From UBA7396 sp964404065 (GTDB lineage Bacteria; Patescibacteriota; Gracilibacteria; BD1-5; UBA6164), in the NCBI GenBank assembly GCA_964404065.1, contig CAYOIP010000004.1:1-34145 (forward strand): DNA of 34,145 nt, written 5' to 3'. Of this stretch, positions 9,460-18,557 are shown piece after piece. The position numbers and the translations under genes were made by a program. A model generated the notes under the pieces. That model was given only the letters and a program-made list of their open reading frames with translations, was not told the DNA's origin and ran no database searches. Each line of letters opens with the position of its first letter. Positions within the stretch are counted from its first letter, which is position 1.

Positions 9460-10338
9460 ATGGAAAAAACTGTATTAAACTCAATGTTTGAAAATTTATT
9501 ACACATTTGAAATAAAACAAATTTTTGGAATGCAAAAATGAGACCTTACATCTATGGTTCAGTAAATGGAATTCATGTAATTAATTTACTTAAAACTGCA
9601 GAAAAATTAGAAGAAGTTAAAAAAGAATTAAATGAATTAACTGCTTCTGGAAAAAAAGTTTTAATTGTTGCTACAAAAATCCAATCAAGAGATGCATTTA
9701 AAAAATTAGCTGAAGAAACTGGATCATACTACGTTTGTGAAAAATGGGTTCCAGGACTTTTAACAAATTTTAAAACAATTAGAAAAAGAATTGGTTCATA
9801 TTTACAATTACTTGATGATTCTAAATCTTGAGGATTTGAAGTATTAACAAAAAAAGAAAAAGCTTGAAGAATGCTTGAACTTGAAAAATTAGATAAAGCA
9901 TATTCATGACTTAAAGAAATGAAAAAATTACCAGACATCATTTTAGCTTCAGATGGTATTTATGAAAAACAAGCTTTAAGAGAAGCTGAAATTTTATGAG
10001 TTAAAACTTTTGCAATTTTCAATACAAACGGAGATATAGATTTAGTTTCAAACTTAATCCCCGCAAATACTAACTCTACAAAATCTTTTGACTTTTTAGC
10101 TTCAGAGTTAAAATCTGCTTTCTCAAAAGTAGTTACTCCAGCAAAAGCTTTTGTTAAAAAAGTTGAAGATAAAAAAGTTTCAGGAGATAAAAAACCACAA
10201 GTTAAAAAAGAAGTAGGGAACGAAAATATTCGTTCCGTACAAGAAGAAGTTAAAGAAGAAAAAACAGTTCCAGCAAAAAAAGAGGAAACTCCAAAAAAAC
10301 CTAGAGCTAAAAAAGAAGCTTCACCTAAAGCTGAATAA
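9460..10338 (+). CDS. rpsB: 30S ribosomal protein S2 with long C-terminal extension
   Basis: The 292-aa protein has the S2 core: HIGNKTNFWNAKMRPYIYGSVNGIHVINL, then GSYYVCEKWVPGLLTNF, and LPDIILASDG. It binds the 30S head and helps recruit S1. The core ends near residue 225. Beyond it lies a Lys/Glu/Pro/Ala-rich tail absent from most S2 proteins. Inside the tail, residues about 252-261 (VGNENIRSVQ) are encoded by a 28-bp palindrome of the GTAGRGAC type. tsf lies downstream, the usual partner of rpsB, but the two are separated here by a small membrane-protein gene. The usual S2 C-terminal helices and the EF-Ts ORF confirm the block as translation genes. Confidence 0.95.
10213..10240. repeat. 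28-bp palindromic element inside rpsB
   Basis: It begins GTAGGGAACGAA and ends TTCGTTCCGTAC around a short AT centre, one base off a perfect palindrome. Its length of 28 bp and GTAG...TAC ends equal those of the intergenic palindromes at 10346 and 11582. It is read in frame. Confidence 0.8.
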
Positions 10339-10345
10339 TTAAAAT

Positions 10346-10373
10346 GTAGAGACAAAAAATTTTTTGTCTCTAC
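10346..10373. repeat. 28-bp perfect palindrome after rpsB
   Basis: GTAGAGACAAAAAA is followed by its exact reverse complement. It lies 8 bp after the rpsB stop and could double as a transcription terminator because its centre is A6/T6. Confidence 0.8.
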
Positions 10374-10403
10374 GAAATAATTTATTTTCTTACATATTAA
10401 AAT

Positions 10404-10772
10404 ATGAAAGATGATTTTAATTTAGATGACTTTGAAAATGAAGAAGAATTTACAAACAAAGATAAATTTAATAATGTCTTAGCTTACGTTCCTTTTTTGA
10501 ATATTTGGCTTTTATTCACTGAAAAAAGCTGAACAAAAAAAGAGAACAAAAGATTTAATAGACAATGAATTACATTATTTTTACTTTATGTTGTTTGATT
10601 TTTTATAATGTCAGTTTTAAGTTTGAAATTGTCTTTTATATTAACATTAATTTATTTTCCATCAATTATATTTTTTGCTGCTAAAGCGTATAATTGAATC
10701 TATGTTGAAATAGAGTTTATAGAAAAAATTATGGCTCAATTTCAACCAAAAGAAGAAAATAAAAAAAATTAG
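10404..10772 (+). CDS. Small membrane protein, unknown function
   Basis: The 122-aa protein has an acidic N-terminus (MKDDFNLDDFENEEEF), then NVLAYVPFLNIWLLF, a polar stretch, and two strongly hydrophobic segments (about residues 55-75 and 76-95), ending in a charged tail. The topology (two to three helices with a short loop NKRFNRQGITLFLLY) resembles the small DUF4870/Tic20-like membrane proteins seen in many bacteria, but similarity by eye is weak. It separates rpsB from tsf, with 22 bp to the tsf start, so it may be co-transcribed with tsf. No enzyme motif is visible. Confidence 0.65.
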
Positions 10773-10794
10773 TTTATTATTAACCTTTTATAAT

Positions 10795-11574
10795 ATGGAA
10801 ATTACTGCATCACTAGTAAAAGAACTAAGAGAAAGAACAGGTATTTGAATGTTAGAATGTAAAAAAGCATTAACTGCAACTAACTGAGATATTGAAGCTG
10901 CAATTGAAGAATTAAGAAAAAAATGACTTGCAAAAGCAGCATCAAAAGCTGATAGAGAAGCTTTAGAATGAGCTATTAAAGTAGTTGTTGAATGAAATAA
11001 AGCTTACATCGTATCTGTTTCTTGTGAAACTGACTTCTTAGCAAATTCTGATAGATATAAATCTATGTTAGCTGACGTTGTAGAAGTATTAAAAGCTGGT
11101 GCGTCAGCAGAAGATGCTAAAGCTATGATTGATAAAAATTATTCTTTAGAAATGTGAGAAAATCTACAAGTTAGAGATTTCCAAGTAGTAGAGTGAGCTT
11201 CTGTTTGAGCTTATGTTCATTCAAATAACAAAGTTGCTTCAGTTGTTGTAGCAAAAGTTTCTACTCCAGAAGAAAAATTAAAACAAGTTGCTATGCATAT
11301 AACTGCTGCAAATCCAGAATTTTTATCAGCTTCAGACATATCTCCAGAAGTAATTGAAAAAGAAAAAGCTATTCAATTAGAAATCATGAAAAATGATCCA
11401 AAAATGGCTGGAAAACCAGAACCAGTTTTACTTAATATAATTGAAGGTAAAATGAGTAAATTTGCTTCAGAAGTGTCTTTACTTGAACAAGGATTTGTTA
11501 TGAATCCAGATCAAAAAGTAAAAGATTTTATCGGAGCAGATACTTTAAGTGCTTTTTATAGATTTACAATTTAA
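10795..11574 (+). CDS. tsf: Elongation factor Ts
   Basis: The 259-aa nucleotide-exchange factor for EF-Tu has an N-terminal UBA-like domain (LVKELRERTGIGMLECKKAL, the EF-Ts signature, whose TGIGM glycines include TGA) and GDIEAAIEELRKKGLAKA. Core segments VSCETDFLA and HITAANPEFL follow. The C-terminal part LLEQGFVMNPDQKVKDFI is typical. Length is normal for a CPR EF-Ts. A TATAAT sequence lies directly before the ATG, and the upstream membrane-protein stop is 22 bp away. Confidence 0.97.
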
Positions 11575-11581
11575 TTATTAA

Positions 11582-11609
11582 GTAGAGACGCGATTAATCG
11601 CGTCTCTAC
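11582..11609. repeat. 28-bp perfect palindrome after tsf
   Basis: GTAGAGACGCGATT is followed by its exact reverse complement. It lies 7 bp after the tsf stop. It shares length and outer arms with the element at 10346 but has a different, GC-richer core. Confidence 0.85.
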
Positions 11610-11621
11610 AATAAAATTTCT

Positions 11622-11696
11622 AGTCCCATAGTTTATCGGTTAGAATCCAGGATTCCAAATCCTGTGGGCAAGGTTCGACTCCTTGTGGGACTGCCA
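11622..11696 (+). tRNA. tRNA-Trp (CCA)
   Basis: The acceptor AGTCCCA/TGGGACT has discriminator G and an encoded CCA. The anticodon stem CAGGA/TCCTG has loop TTCCAAA, so the anticodon is CCA, reading only UGG. This agrees with UGA not being Trp. Confidence 0.95.
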
Positions 11697-11714
11697 TTTT
11701 AAAAAAAACAAAAT

Positions 11715-11744
11715 AAAAGCTTTCATTTAGTTGGAAGCTTTTTT
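11715..11744 (+). terminator. Terminator after tRNA-Trp
   Basis: The stem AAAAGCTTTC pairs with GGAAGCTTTT (one G-T pair) around an 8-nt loop and is followed by T residues. Confidence 0.7.
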
Positions 11745-11804
11745 ATTTGTAAAAAATAACATCATGTATCAAAAATATTAAATCATGATATATATAAAAA
11801 TAAC

Positions 11805-11824
11805 ATGTATCAACCATGATACAT
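11805..11824. repeat. ATGTATC inverted repeat
   Basis: ATGTATC and GATACAT are separated by 6 bp. It is one of several such arms in the 11.76-11.87 kb gap. Nothing else recognisable is in the gap apart from the 40-bp repeat. Confidence 0.6.
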
Positions 11825-11830
11825 ATGGTT

Positions 11831-11870
11831 TTAATATGTATCAAAAAATAAATAATATGATACATATATT
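11831..11870. repeat. 40-bp direct repeat, copy 1 (flanks R-M genes)
   Basis: It matches 13706-13745 at 39 of 40 positions in the same orientation. It contains 9-bp inverted arms ATATGTATC (11834-11842) and GATACATAT (11859-11867). It lies 8 bp beyond the methyltransferase stop. Confidence 0.9.
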
Positions 11871-11878
11871 TATTGTTT

Positions 11879-13027
11879 CTAAAATAGTCTATTTTCATAA
11901 ACATATTTTCTGAAATTTTCCGGTAGGACACAATTTTCCAAACTTTTTTGACTAAAAATATATCTTCAATCACAAATAAATCATAATTCTTGCCAATCAA
12001 TATTATTTAATTCTTGAGTTAATTTTTCAATATCTAAATTTTGATTTTTAGGAAAAATTGCTAAAATTGAACCATCATAATAATTACTTTCATGAATAAA
12101 AAAAGGATTTTTATTTCTAGTTTTTGAATTAACATATATTCTTTTTTCATTACTTTCATAATGTTTTCTTCACCATTCAAACCAATTATTTTCATCAAAT
12201 CTCTTAATTTTTCTTTTTAATAAAATTTCTTTATATTTCTCAAGTGAAGGTGTAATTTTATTAAAAATCATTTTTTTTGTTTTTCATGTTTTATTTGTAA
12301 AAGAGCATACAAAGTCAGCATTTGCTTCTTTTTCATTTGTAAAAATTTTATCAAATCAACTTACAGCTCATACTTTTACAAAAAAAATATCACTAAATTT
12401 TATTGAATATTCATTATTTGTGAATAATAATTGTCAGTTTGAGTAAATAAATTTTTTATATATATTTGTTCTTCTTGAAAAATTTCATTTTTCAAATCTC
12501 CAAATTAAACAATTAGGAGAATAATTTCAAAATATTTTTTTATCTCACAAATCAATTATATCTGTTATAGTTCAGTTATTAAAAATAAATTGATTTAATT
12601 TAATTCAAGAAGTAGCTTTTAAAAAATCTCTTGGAGTTATAAAAATTAATTCTCATTTTTTGTTTAAGTGTTCTATTGATTTTTTAATAAAAAACATATA
12701 AAGATTAGTTCTACTATCAAAAAAATTTATATCTAATTTTTTTTTTGTATCTAAAGGAATATCTTGAAATCTAACATAAGGTGGATTTCAAATTATACTA
12801 TCAAATTTATTACTTACATTATAATCAAAAAAATCAATATTTAATATATTCTCTCAATTATATTTTTTATCTATTTCTATTCAAATTCAATTTGGTAAAT
12901 TATTTAAAAAAGCTCAATCTCAACAAGAAGGTTCTAAAATACTTCAATTATTTTTTCTTAATGACAGCATTTCAGAGACTATAAATTTTGGAGTAAAAAC
13001 TTGTCATAATTCTTTTACATTATACAT
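11879..13027 (-). CDS. Type II adenine-specific DNA methyltransferase
   Basis: The 382-aa N6-adenine methyltransferase has the gamma-type motif order. GQVFTPKFIVSEML (residues 8-21) is motif X-like. ILEPSCGDGAFL (30-41) is the AdoMet-binding motif I. IGNPPYV (79-85) is the catalytic NPPY motif IV. A target-recognition region of about 250 residues follows (SRRTNIYKKF... WFEWWRKHYESNEKRIYV). It should protect the sites cut by the neighbouring nuclease. It overlaps the end of the upstream nuclease gene by 8 bp, so the two are co-transcribed. The recognition sequence cannot be read from the protein. Confidence 0.88.
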
Positions 13028-13628
13028 ATTCTTTAAATAATTCTTTGAAAGTAAAATATATATTTGCTCTTTGTTTTATTGATTCTCAGAATGTTTTCAA
13101 AATAAATTTCTCAGCATCTTTAAAATTTCTTTTTTCAGGCTTTCTATTTATATCCCATTTACATTGAAAAGGTAAATTATTTCAATTTGGTTGTAAAGTC
13201 TGTAATGTCTTTAAAGAAGTAAGAAAAATATCTTTGTTATTTTTTTTATTTATTATTAAAAAATAATAATCTTCATTATTATCTTTAATATTTTTTTTCA
13301 ATTCATTAAAGTATTTTTCCCAAGAAATTTCATTTTGAAAACTTGGGACTATTCATGTTAGTGCATAATAAATTCATAATTTACAACTTAAATTATCAGC
13401 ATGAGTTGTATCAGTTATTTTTATATTAACTGGGTAAAATACTCAATTTTCTTCTATAGAAAAATCAAACCAATTTCTTGCTTTTGGAATATTTATATTA
13501 AATTTTGTTTGAATTATTTTTAAAACTTCATCTTCATTTATAGATGCATTTATTCTTCAATCGGTAAATTTTTTTGATAAATTTAATTTATTACTAATTA
13601 AAAAATCTCTTATTTCTTCTAAAATCAT
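13020..13628 (-). CDS. Putative type II restriction endonuclease
   Basis: The 202-aa protein is encoded immediately upstream of, and overlapping, an adenine methyltransferase gene, the normal arrangement of a type II restriction-modification pair. Residues 28-72 look like a PD-(D/E)XK core: an acidic helix (NEDEVLKII), then RNWFDFSI with Asp55, then FYPVNIKIT with Lys70. This resembles the EcoRV layout (E, D, DxK), but the residue two before Lys is Asn68 rather than Asp or Glu. KLGIYYALTG follows, similar to the segment after the EcoRV DIK. Function rests on context plus this partial motif. The nuclease is translated before its methyltransferase, so timing of expression would need control. 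Confidence 0.65.
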
Positions 13629-13659
13629 AAAAATTCATAAAAATATAAAATATAATTTG

Positions 13660-13688
13660 AATATAATTATTTTATTTAAAAAGTCCAA
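13660..13688 (-). promoter_or_regulatory. Putative promoter of the R-M operon
   Basis: On the minus strand TTGGAC (13683-13688), a 17-bp spacer and TATATT (13660-13665) stand 31 bp before the nuclease ATG. It lies just inside the second 40-bp direct repeat. Confidence 0.45.
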
Positions 13689-13705
13689 AAAAACTTTTAA
13701 TTTTA

Positions 13706-13745
13706 TTAATATGTATCAAAAAATAAATAATATGAGACATATATT
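13706..13745. repeat. 40-bp direct repeat, copy 2 (flanks R-M genes)
   Basis: It is identical to 11831-11870 except for one T-to-G change in the right inverted arm (GAGACATAT instead of GATACATAT). It lies upstream of the R-M promoter, so the two copies bracket the complete two-gene cassette. Confidence 0.9.
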
Positions 13746-13797
13746 AACTTTTATGTTAAATCTCAAAGTTTAATTTGTAAATTCCTATAAAAACTTA

Positions 13798-13868
13798 TGT
13801 TAAATGTTTAAAAAAATATTTTAGCTTGAAATAAATAAAAAAATAGTTAAAATGTTAAATGTTTAAAA
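13798..13868 (+). repeat. 17-bp direct repeats upstream of the Fic gene
   Basis: ATGTTAAATGTTTAAAA occurs at 13798-13814 and 13852-13868, with shorter ATGTTAAAT and TGTTAAATA variants at about 13753 and 13874. The last one is just before the Fic start. They could be operator sites. The rest of this ~260-bp gap is featureless AT-rich DNA. Confidence 0.5.
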
Positions 13869-13892
13869 GCTATTTGTTAAATATTGAAATCT

Positions 13893-15029
13893 ATGTATGA
13901 TAAAATTAAGTTACTTCAACCTTCTTTTGATTCAAAGTTAATAAACTTAATCTTAGAATTAGAACATTTAAGAAAAAGGGAATTATGATGAACTACACAT
14001 CCTGCAATTTTTTTTCAGCTTAAATCAATATTTCATTTACTTGAAAGTATTTGATCAGCAAGAATTGAATGAAATAGAACTACAGTTGCAGAGTTTATTG
14101 AAACAAAAATTTCTTCTGAAACAAAAGTTAATGAAGAAATAAAGGAAATTCAAAATATGGAAAAAGCTCTTTTATATATAGACGAAAACATTGATAATAT
14201 TGCCATAAATAATAAACTTATAAGAGAATTACATTATTTTGTTACAGGCTGACTTGATATAAATAAAGAAGGTTCAAAAAATCCATGAGAATATAGAAAA
14301 TGAAATGTTACTATTACAAAATCAAAACATAAACCATGTGATTTTACTCAAGTTTCAGATTTTATGGAAGAGTTATTTAATTTTATAAATAATCCTGATG
14401 ATAATAAATATGATTTAATAAAAACTGCATTAGCCCACCATCGTTTTGTTTGGATTCATCCGTTTGATAATTGAAACTGAAGAACTGTAAGACTCTTGAC
14501 TTATGCAATGTTAGTGAAACTTTGATTTAATGTAAATATATGAAGAATTATTAATCCTACAGCAGTATTTTGTAATAATAGAAATCAATATTATGATAAT
14601 TTGGCGATTGCTGACTCTTGAACTGAGCAATGACTAACTTCTTGGTGTGAATATGTACTTGGATGATTAAAAGTAGAAATTGAGAAAATAGATAAGTTAT
14701 TAAATTATTCTTATTTATCAAAAAATATATTAATTCCGACTATAGACTTAGCATTGGAAAGAAAACATATTACAAATAATGAATATGAAATTTTAAAAAT
14801 TGCAATTAAAGAAATATTATTAGAATCAAGACATTTGGAAAAAATATACCAATGAAAGCTTCCTCAAGAAAGGTCTAGAGTTATAAAAAGATTAATTGAT
14901 AGTAAAATGTTACAACCAGAAGAAAAAAATAAAAGAAAATATATAATTAATTTTAGTAATAATTATTTATTAAGAAGCTTTATAGAAATATTATGACAGC
15001 AATGATTTTTACCTGATAATGATTTATAA
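13893..15029 (+). CDS. Fic-domain protein (class II, self-inhibited)
   Basis: The 378-aa protein has the Fic catalytic motif HPFDNGNGRTVR with His189. It also has an N-terminal inhibitory motif SARIEGN (Ser55, Glu59, Gly60), so it is class II with the inhibitory helix in the same chain. A Fic N-terminal domain occupies about residues 1-110. The C-terminal 90 residues look like a winged helix (RHLEKIYQGKLPQERSRVIKRLIDSKML). Most Fic enzymes transfer AMP from ATP to Tyr, Ser or Thr of a target protein. The target here is unknown. Two catalytic-loop glycines are TGA. It sits next to the restriction-modification cassette with repeats in its upstream region, but it has no partner antitoxin gene and needs none in this class. 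Confidence 0.9.
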
Positions 15030-15037
15030 AAATTAAA

Positions 15038-16258
15038 ATGAAAAAACTAATTATATTTTTCCTTTTAGTTTTCCCAATTAAACTTATATCTTATTATGAA
15101 TTTGATTGTGAAAGTGAAAGCATATTTTTTGCTAACAATATAAAAATAAAAGAAATAGAAGTTTCTAGCTTTTATTGTGATTTTTGAAAAACAAAGACCT
15201 TAAATTTTGTAGAAAATAAAAGTGCAAAAAATGGAAATTTTATAAAATATGATAAAAAAACAAAAACTATTTCAAATATTCCAAAAAAAGAATTAGAAAA
15301 TTATCTAAAAAGACTAAAAACAGATTTAAAAATTTCTAAAGAAGATGAAGAATTGAAAGATAAAATTTTTGAAGAGTATACAAAAAATTATAGATATTAT
15401 TCGGATAAATTACCACAATTTTTCAAAAAATATATTTTTTCTAAAAAAGAACTTGTTAAAATCACTATAGAAATTTCAAAAAATCCTTATAAAAAATTTG
15501 AAAAAACTTACTGAACTAAACTTTTGATGAATGGAAAAATTATTTCTCGTGAAGAGTGGGGTGCAGATGAGAATTTTTCAAAAAGAGAAATTTATATGAA
15601 GTGATGTGAAGATGGAAGTTGTTATACTGGTCCAGTTACAAAAAACGAGTTAAAAGAAAATTATTTAAAATATTTTAATGAAATAGATAAATTTGATAAA
15701 AAAACTAAAACTTTTGATGATGGAAGAGATACACTAAACTATTTTCCTGTTGATAGAATTATTATTCATCATACAGCATCTGAATATAAATGAACAAAAG
15801 AAGAATGAATGGCTTATATGAGAGCTGTTCAAAAGTATCATGCTTTAAACTTGAGATGGTGAGATGTGTGATATCATTATTTAATAGACTGAGAATGAAA
15901 TATTTACGAGTGAAGAGCTTGATGAAAGTATGTTATGTGAGCTCATGTTGCAACACATAATTATGGAAGTATTTGAATTTCACTTATGAGTGACTGATAT
16001 TATTCACCAGAAATGCTTTCATCTTTACAAGATTTAATTGTTTATCTTTGAAAAGAGTATGATTTAGATTTATCAAAAAAGACAACTGTTAGAAATGCCT
16101 ACCTAACTTGACGGACTCAAAGTTGGGCAGTAATAGCTCACAAAGAACTTGATTCAAGAAAACCAAAAGATCCAGAAATAGATATGGATATGTTTAGGAA
16201 AGAAATTGCTTTAAAATTTGAAAATACTTGAAAACTTTGAATTTCGTTGTCAGAATAA
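15038..16258 (+). CDS. Secreted N-acetylmuramoyl-L-alanine amidase (amidase_2/PGRP type)
   Basis: The 406-aa protein starts with a signal peptide (MKKLIIFFLLVFPIKLIS). Residues 20-230 are a lysine-rich, lineage-specific region. The catalytic domain covers about 235-390: VDRIIIHHTAS with His244/245, RWGDVGYHYLIDGEGNIYEGR, GAHVATHNYGSIGISLMSDG and AHKELDS. These match the zinc-binding type 2 amidase (T7 lysozyme/PGRP) fold that cuts the MurNAc-L-Ala bond. It begins 8 bp after the Fic stop, so the two are probably on one transcript. Together with the M23 and SLT enzymes in this window it could serve wall turnover or attack on a host wall (inference). Confidence 0.88.
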
Positions 16259-16313
16259 AATTTTTCTTAATCACTTACATCTTTGTAAGCTTCTAATCTA
16301 AAATTTTATCTTC

Positions 16314-16345
16314 CTAGAAAATCTTTGTTTTGAAGTATTTTCTAG
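16314..16345. terminator. Possible terminator or hairpin after the amidase gene
   Basis: CTAGAAAAT and ATTTTCTAG form a 9-bp stem with a 14-nt loop and no long T-run. It lies in the 106-bp gap before the SPL-like gene. Confidence 0.35.
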
Positions 16346-16364
16346 ATTTATTTAAAAAAATAAT

Positions 16365-17330
16365 ATGCTAATCTACTTAGAAAAAAAATTAAAAGATAAT
16401 AAAATTGCTAAAAATATTATTTCAAAATTTTCTGATGCTGAAGTCCTAGAAATAGAAAATTATAAAAATATTTTTGATAAAAATATTGCCTGAATTACAG
16501 AAAAATCAATTATTATTGCGTCAGTAAATAATGCTATCTTAGAGGCACCAGTTTGATATGGACACGCTTGAAGCGGATATTTCCTAAAAAATTCCCTAAA
16601 CTGTATATATGATTGCAAATATTGTTATCTAAAATGAGCTTTTAAAAATAATTTACAGGTTTTTTTTGTGAATTTTGATGATATGAAAGAGCAAATTTTG
16701 GAGAAAGTTAGTCAAAGAATTTGAAATGAAAATATTTGGATATACACTTCTGATTATTCAGATAACCTAGCAACAGATAATTTAACGAATTTTACAAGTG
16801 AGTTTTTTCCATTTTTTAATAGCTTAGAAAATGTTAAAGCAGAAATTAGAACCAAAAGCATAAATATTTCAAACATTTTAAAAATGAAACCTTCAAAAAA
16901 TATTGAAATAGCTTTTTCACTAAATCCAAGTGAAGTTATAGAAAAATACGAATTAAAAACACCACTGCTTGATGCAAGAATTAAAGCTATAAATACTTTA
17001 CTTAATGCTGGTTGGCAAGTTTGAATTAGATTTTTACCACTTCTTGAGATAGAAAATTATAAAGAAATTTATGATAAATTTTTGCGTGAGATTATTAAAA
17101 AAATAGATTTCTCAAAAATTTATTCAGTTTTTATTTGATGATTATTGTATACAAAAGAGGATTATAATAAGATTTTAAAATCTGAACCATATCTTGATTT
17201 ACTATATAAACTTGAAGACTCTAAAGATGGGTTTGTTAGAGAAAAAAGGGAAGTGAGAGATTTTTTCTATAAACTTTTTGATGAATTAATAAAGGAACAA
17301 AAATGTAATAGGTGTTTAGATGACTTGTAA
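16365..17330 (+). CDS. Radical SAM protein, spore photoproduct lyase-like family
   Basis: The 321-aa protein has a CxxxCxxC iron-sulfur motif, CIYDCKYCY (Cys80, Cys84, Cys87), preceded by GYGHAGSGYFLKNSLN. This is the CX3CX2C arrangement typical of radical SAM enzymes and the segment spacing of spore photoproduct lyase (SPL) relatives. Later segments AEIRTKSINI and IEIAFSLNPSEVIEKYE also follow SPL-like proteins. True SPL repairs a thymine dimer in spores. Non-spore-forming bacteria carry SPL-like homologues of unclear function, so the substrate is not assigned. A C-terminal CNRCLDDL could bind metal. A -10 TATAAT for the next gene overlaps its end. Confidence 0.75.
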
Positions 17331-17351
17331 AAAATAATTTTTTCGTATAAT
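17325..17351 (+). promoter_or_regulatory. Putative promoter of the glycosyltransferase gene
   Basis: TTGTAA (17325-17330), a 15-bp spacer and TATAAT (17346-17351) stand 29 bp before the ATG. Confidence 0.4.
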
Positions 17352-17380
17352 TAGCCAAATTTAAAATTTAATTTAAACTT

Positions 17381-18469
17381 ATGTCTAAAAAAATAATTAT
17401 CATGCACGATACTTTTTTGTATAAATGATGATGAGAAAGACTTATCATGATGATGGCAAAAGCCTTGAAAGCTGATATAGCTTCTTGATTTTTCTCTTCA
17501 GGAAGTTTTGATTTAAGACGTGAATGATTTGAGTGAAAGATGATTTCTCTATCAAGTGAAATATTCAAAAAATGACTTAGACACTTAAAACTAAAATTTG
17601 CGTTTTTATTTAAAACTAGATTTTTAAGAGAATATGATACTGTTATATTTTCTGGAGATTCTATAAGTGCAGTTTGGAACTGTAGAAAAGATCAAAAGAA
17701 AATTTATTATTGTCATACTCCACCAAGATATCTTTATGATTTACATGAATTATATCTGCAAAAAGTTCCAAAATATTTAAAATGAATTTTCAAAATTGCG
17801 TGCAAAATTTTTAGAAAAATGTATGAAAGAGATATTTTAAAAATGGATTTGATTTTGACAAACTCTATAAATACAAAAAATAGAATTAAAAATTTCTTAT
17901 GATTAGATGCTGAAATACTTTATCCACCAGTGAATTTATGAGAATTCAGATTTTTATGACAAAAAGATTATTATTTATCTTTTGCAAGACTTTCTGATGC
18001 TAAAAGAGTAGATAAAATAATCGAAGCATTTAAAAAAATACCAGACAAAAAATTGGTTGTGATTTATTGAGAAAACGACCCTGGGAGACAAAAAATATTT
18101 GATTTAGCTTCTGGAAGCGAAAATATAGAGTTTGTGACTTTACCTTGAAATGTTTGATTTACTGATTATGTAGGAAATGCTATTGCAACAATTTACATAC
18201 CAATTGATGAGGATTTTGGTATGAGTCCTGTTGAAAGTATGGCAGCCTGAAAACCAGTTATTTGAGTAAATGATGGATGATTAAAAGAAACAATTATTGA
18301 CTGAAAAACTTGAATATTGATTGATAAGCAGGCGCGTGTTGAAGATTTGGTGAATGCAATTAATGAATTAACACCAGAGAAATGTTTAGAAATGCGTTAT
18401 GAATGTGAATATAGAGCTAAAGATTTTTCACTTGAATCTTTTGAAGAAAAACTAAAAACTTATGTTTAA
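17381..18469 (+). CDS. Glycosyltransferase family 4-like protein
   Basis: The 362-aa protein has a GT-B fold. The N-terminal domain begins KIIIMHDTFLYKGGGERLIMMMAKAL, the Gly-rich loop common to GT4 mannosyl- and rhamnosyl-type enzymes, and contains YYCHTPPRYLYDL. The C-terminal domain has YYLSFARLSDAKRVDKIIEAFKKI, then EDFGMSPVESMAAGKPVIG, the E-x7-E donor-binding motif. It should transfer a sugar from a nucleotide donor to a lipid or glycan. The exact sugar cannot be told. Many loop glycines, including most of the KGGGE motif, are TGA. A strong terminator follows. Confidence 0.88.
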
Positions 18470-18501
18470 TAAAATAGCTTTTGAAAGCTATTTTATTTTT
18501 T
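18469..18501 (+). terminator. Terminator after the glycosyltransferase
   Basis: AAAATAGCTTT and AAAGCTATTTT form an 11-bp stem with a 2-nt loop, followed by a T-rich run. Confidence 0.8.
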
Positions 18502-18528
18502 CTTCACACAAACTCTAGATAATAAAAT

Positions 18529-18557
18529 TTGACTTATTTTATAAGTGTGATTATATT
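18529..18557 (+). promoter_or_regulatory. Putative promoter of the secreted coiled-coil gene
   Basis: TTGACT (18529-18534), a 17-bp spacer and TATATT (18552-18557). It covers an upstream in-frame ATG (18529) and so favours the start at 18604. Confidence 0.55.

Noticed and set aside
11763..13745. CRISPR-like array from ATGTATC repeats
   Set aside because: Repeats are few, unevenly spaced, and the 40-bp copies are 1.9 kb apart with genes between; there are no spacers or cas genes.
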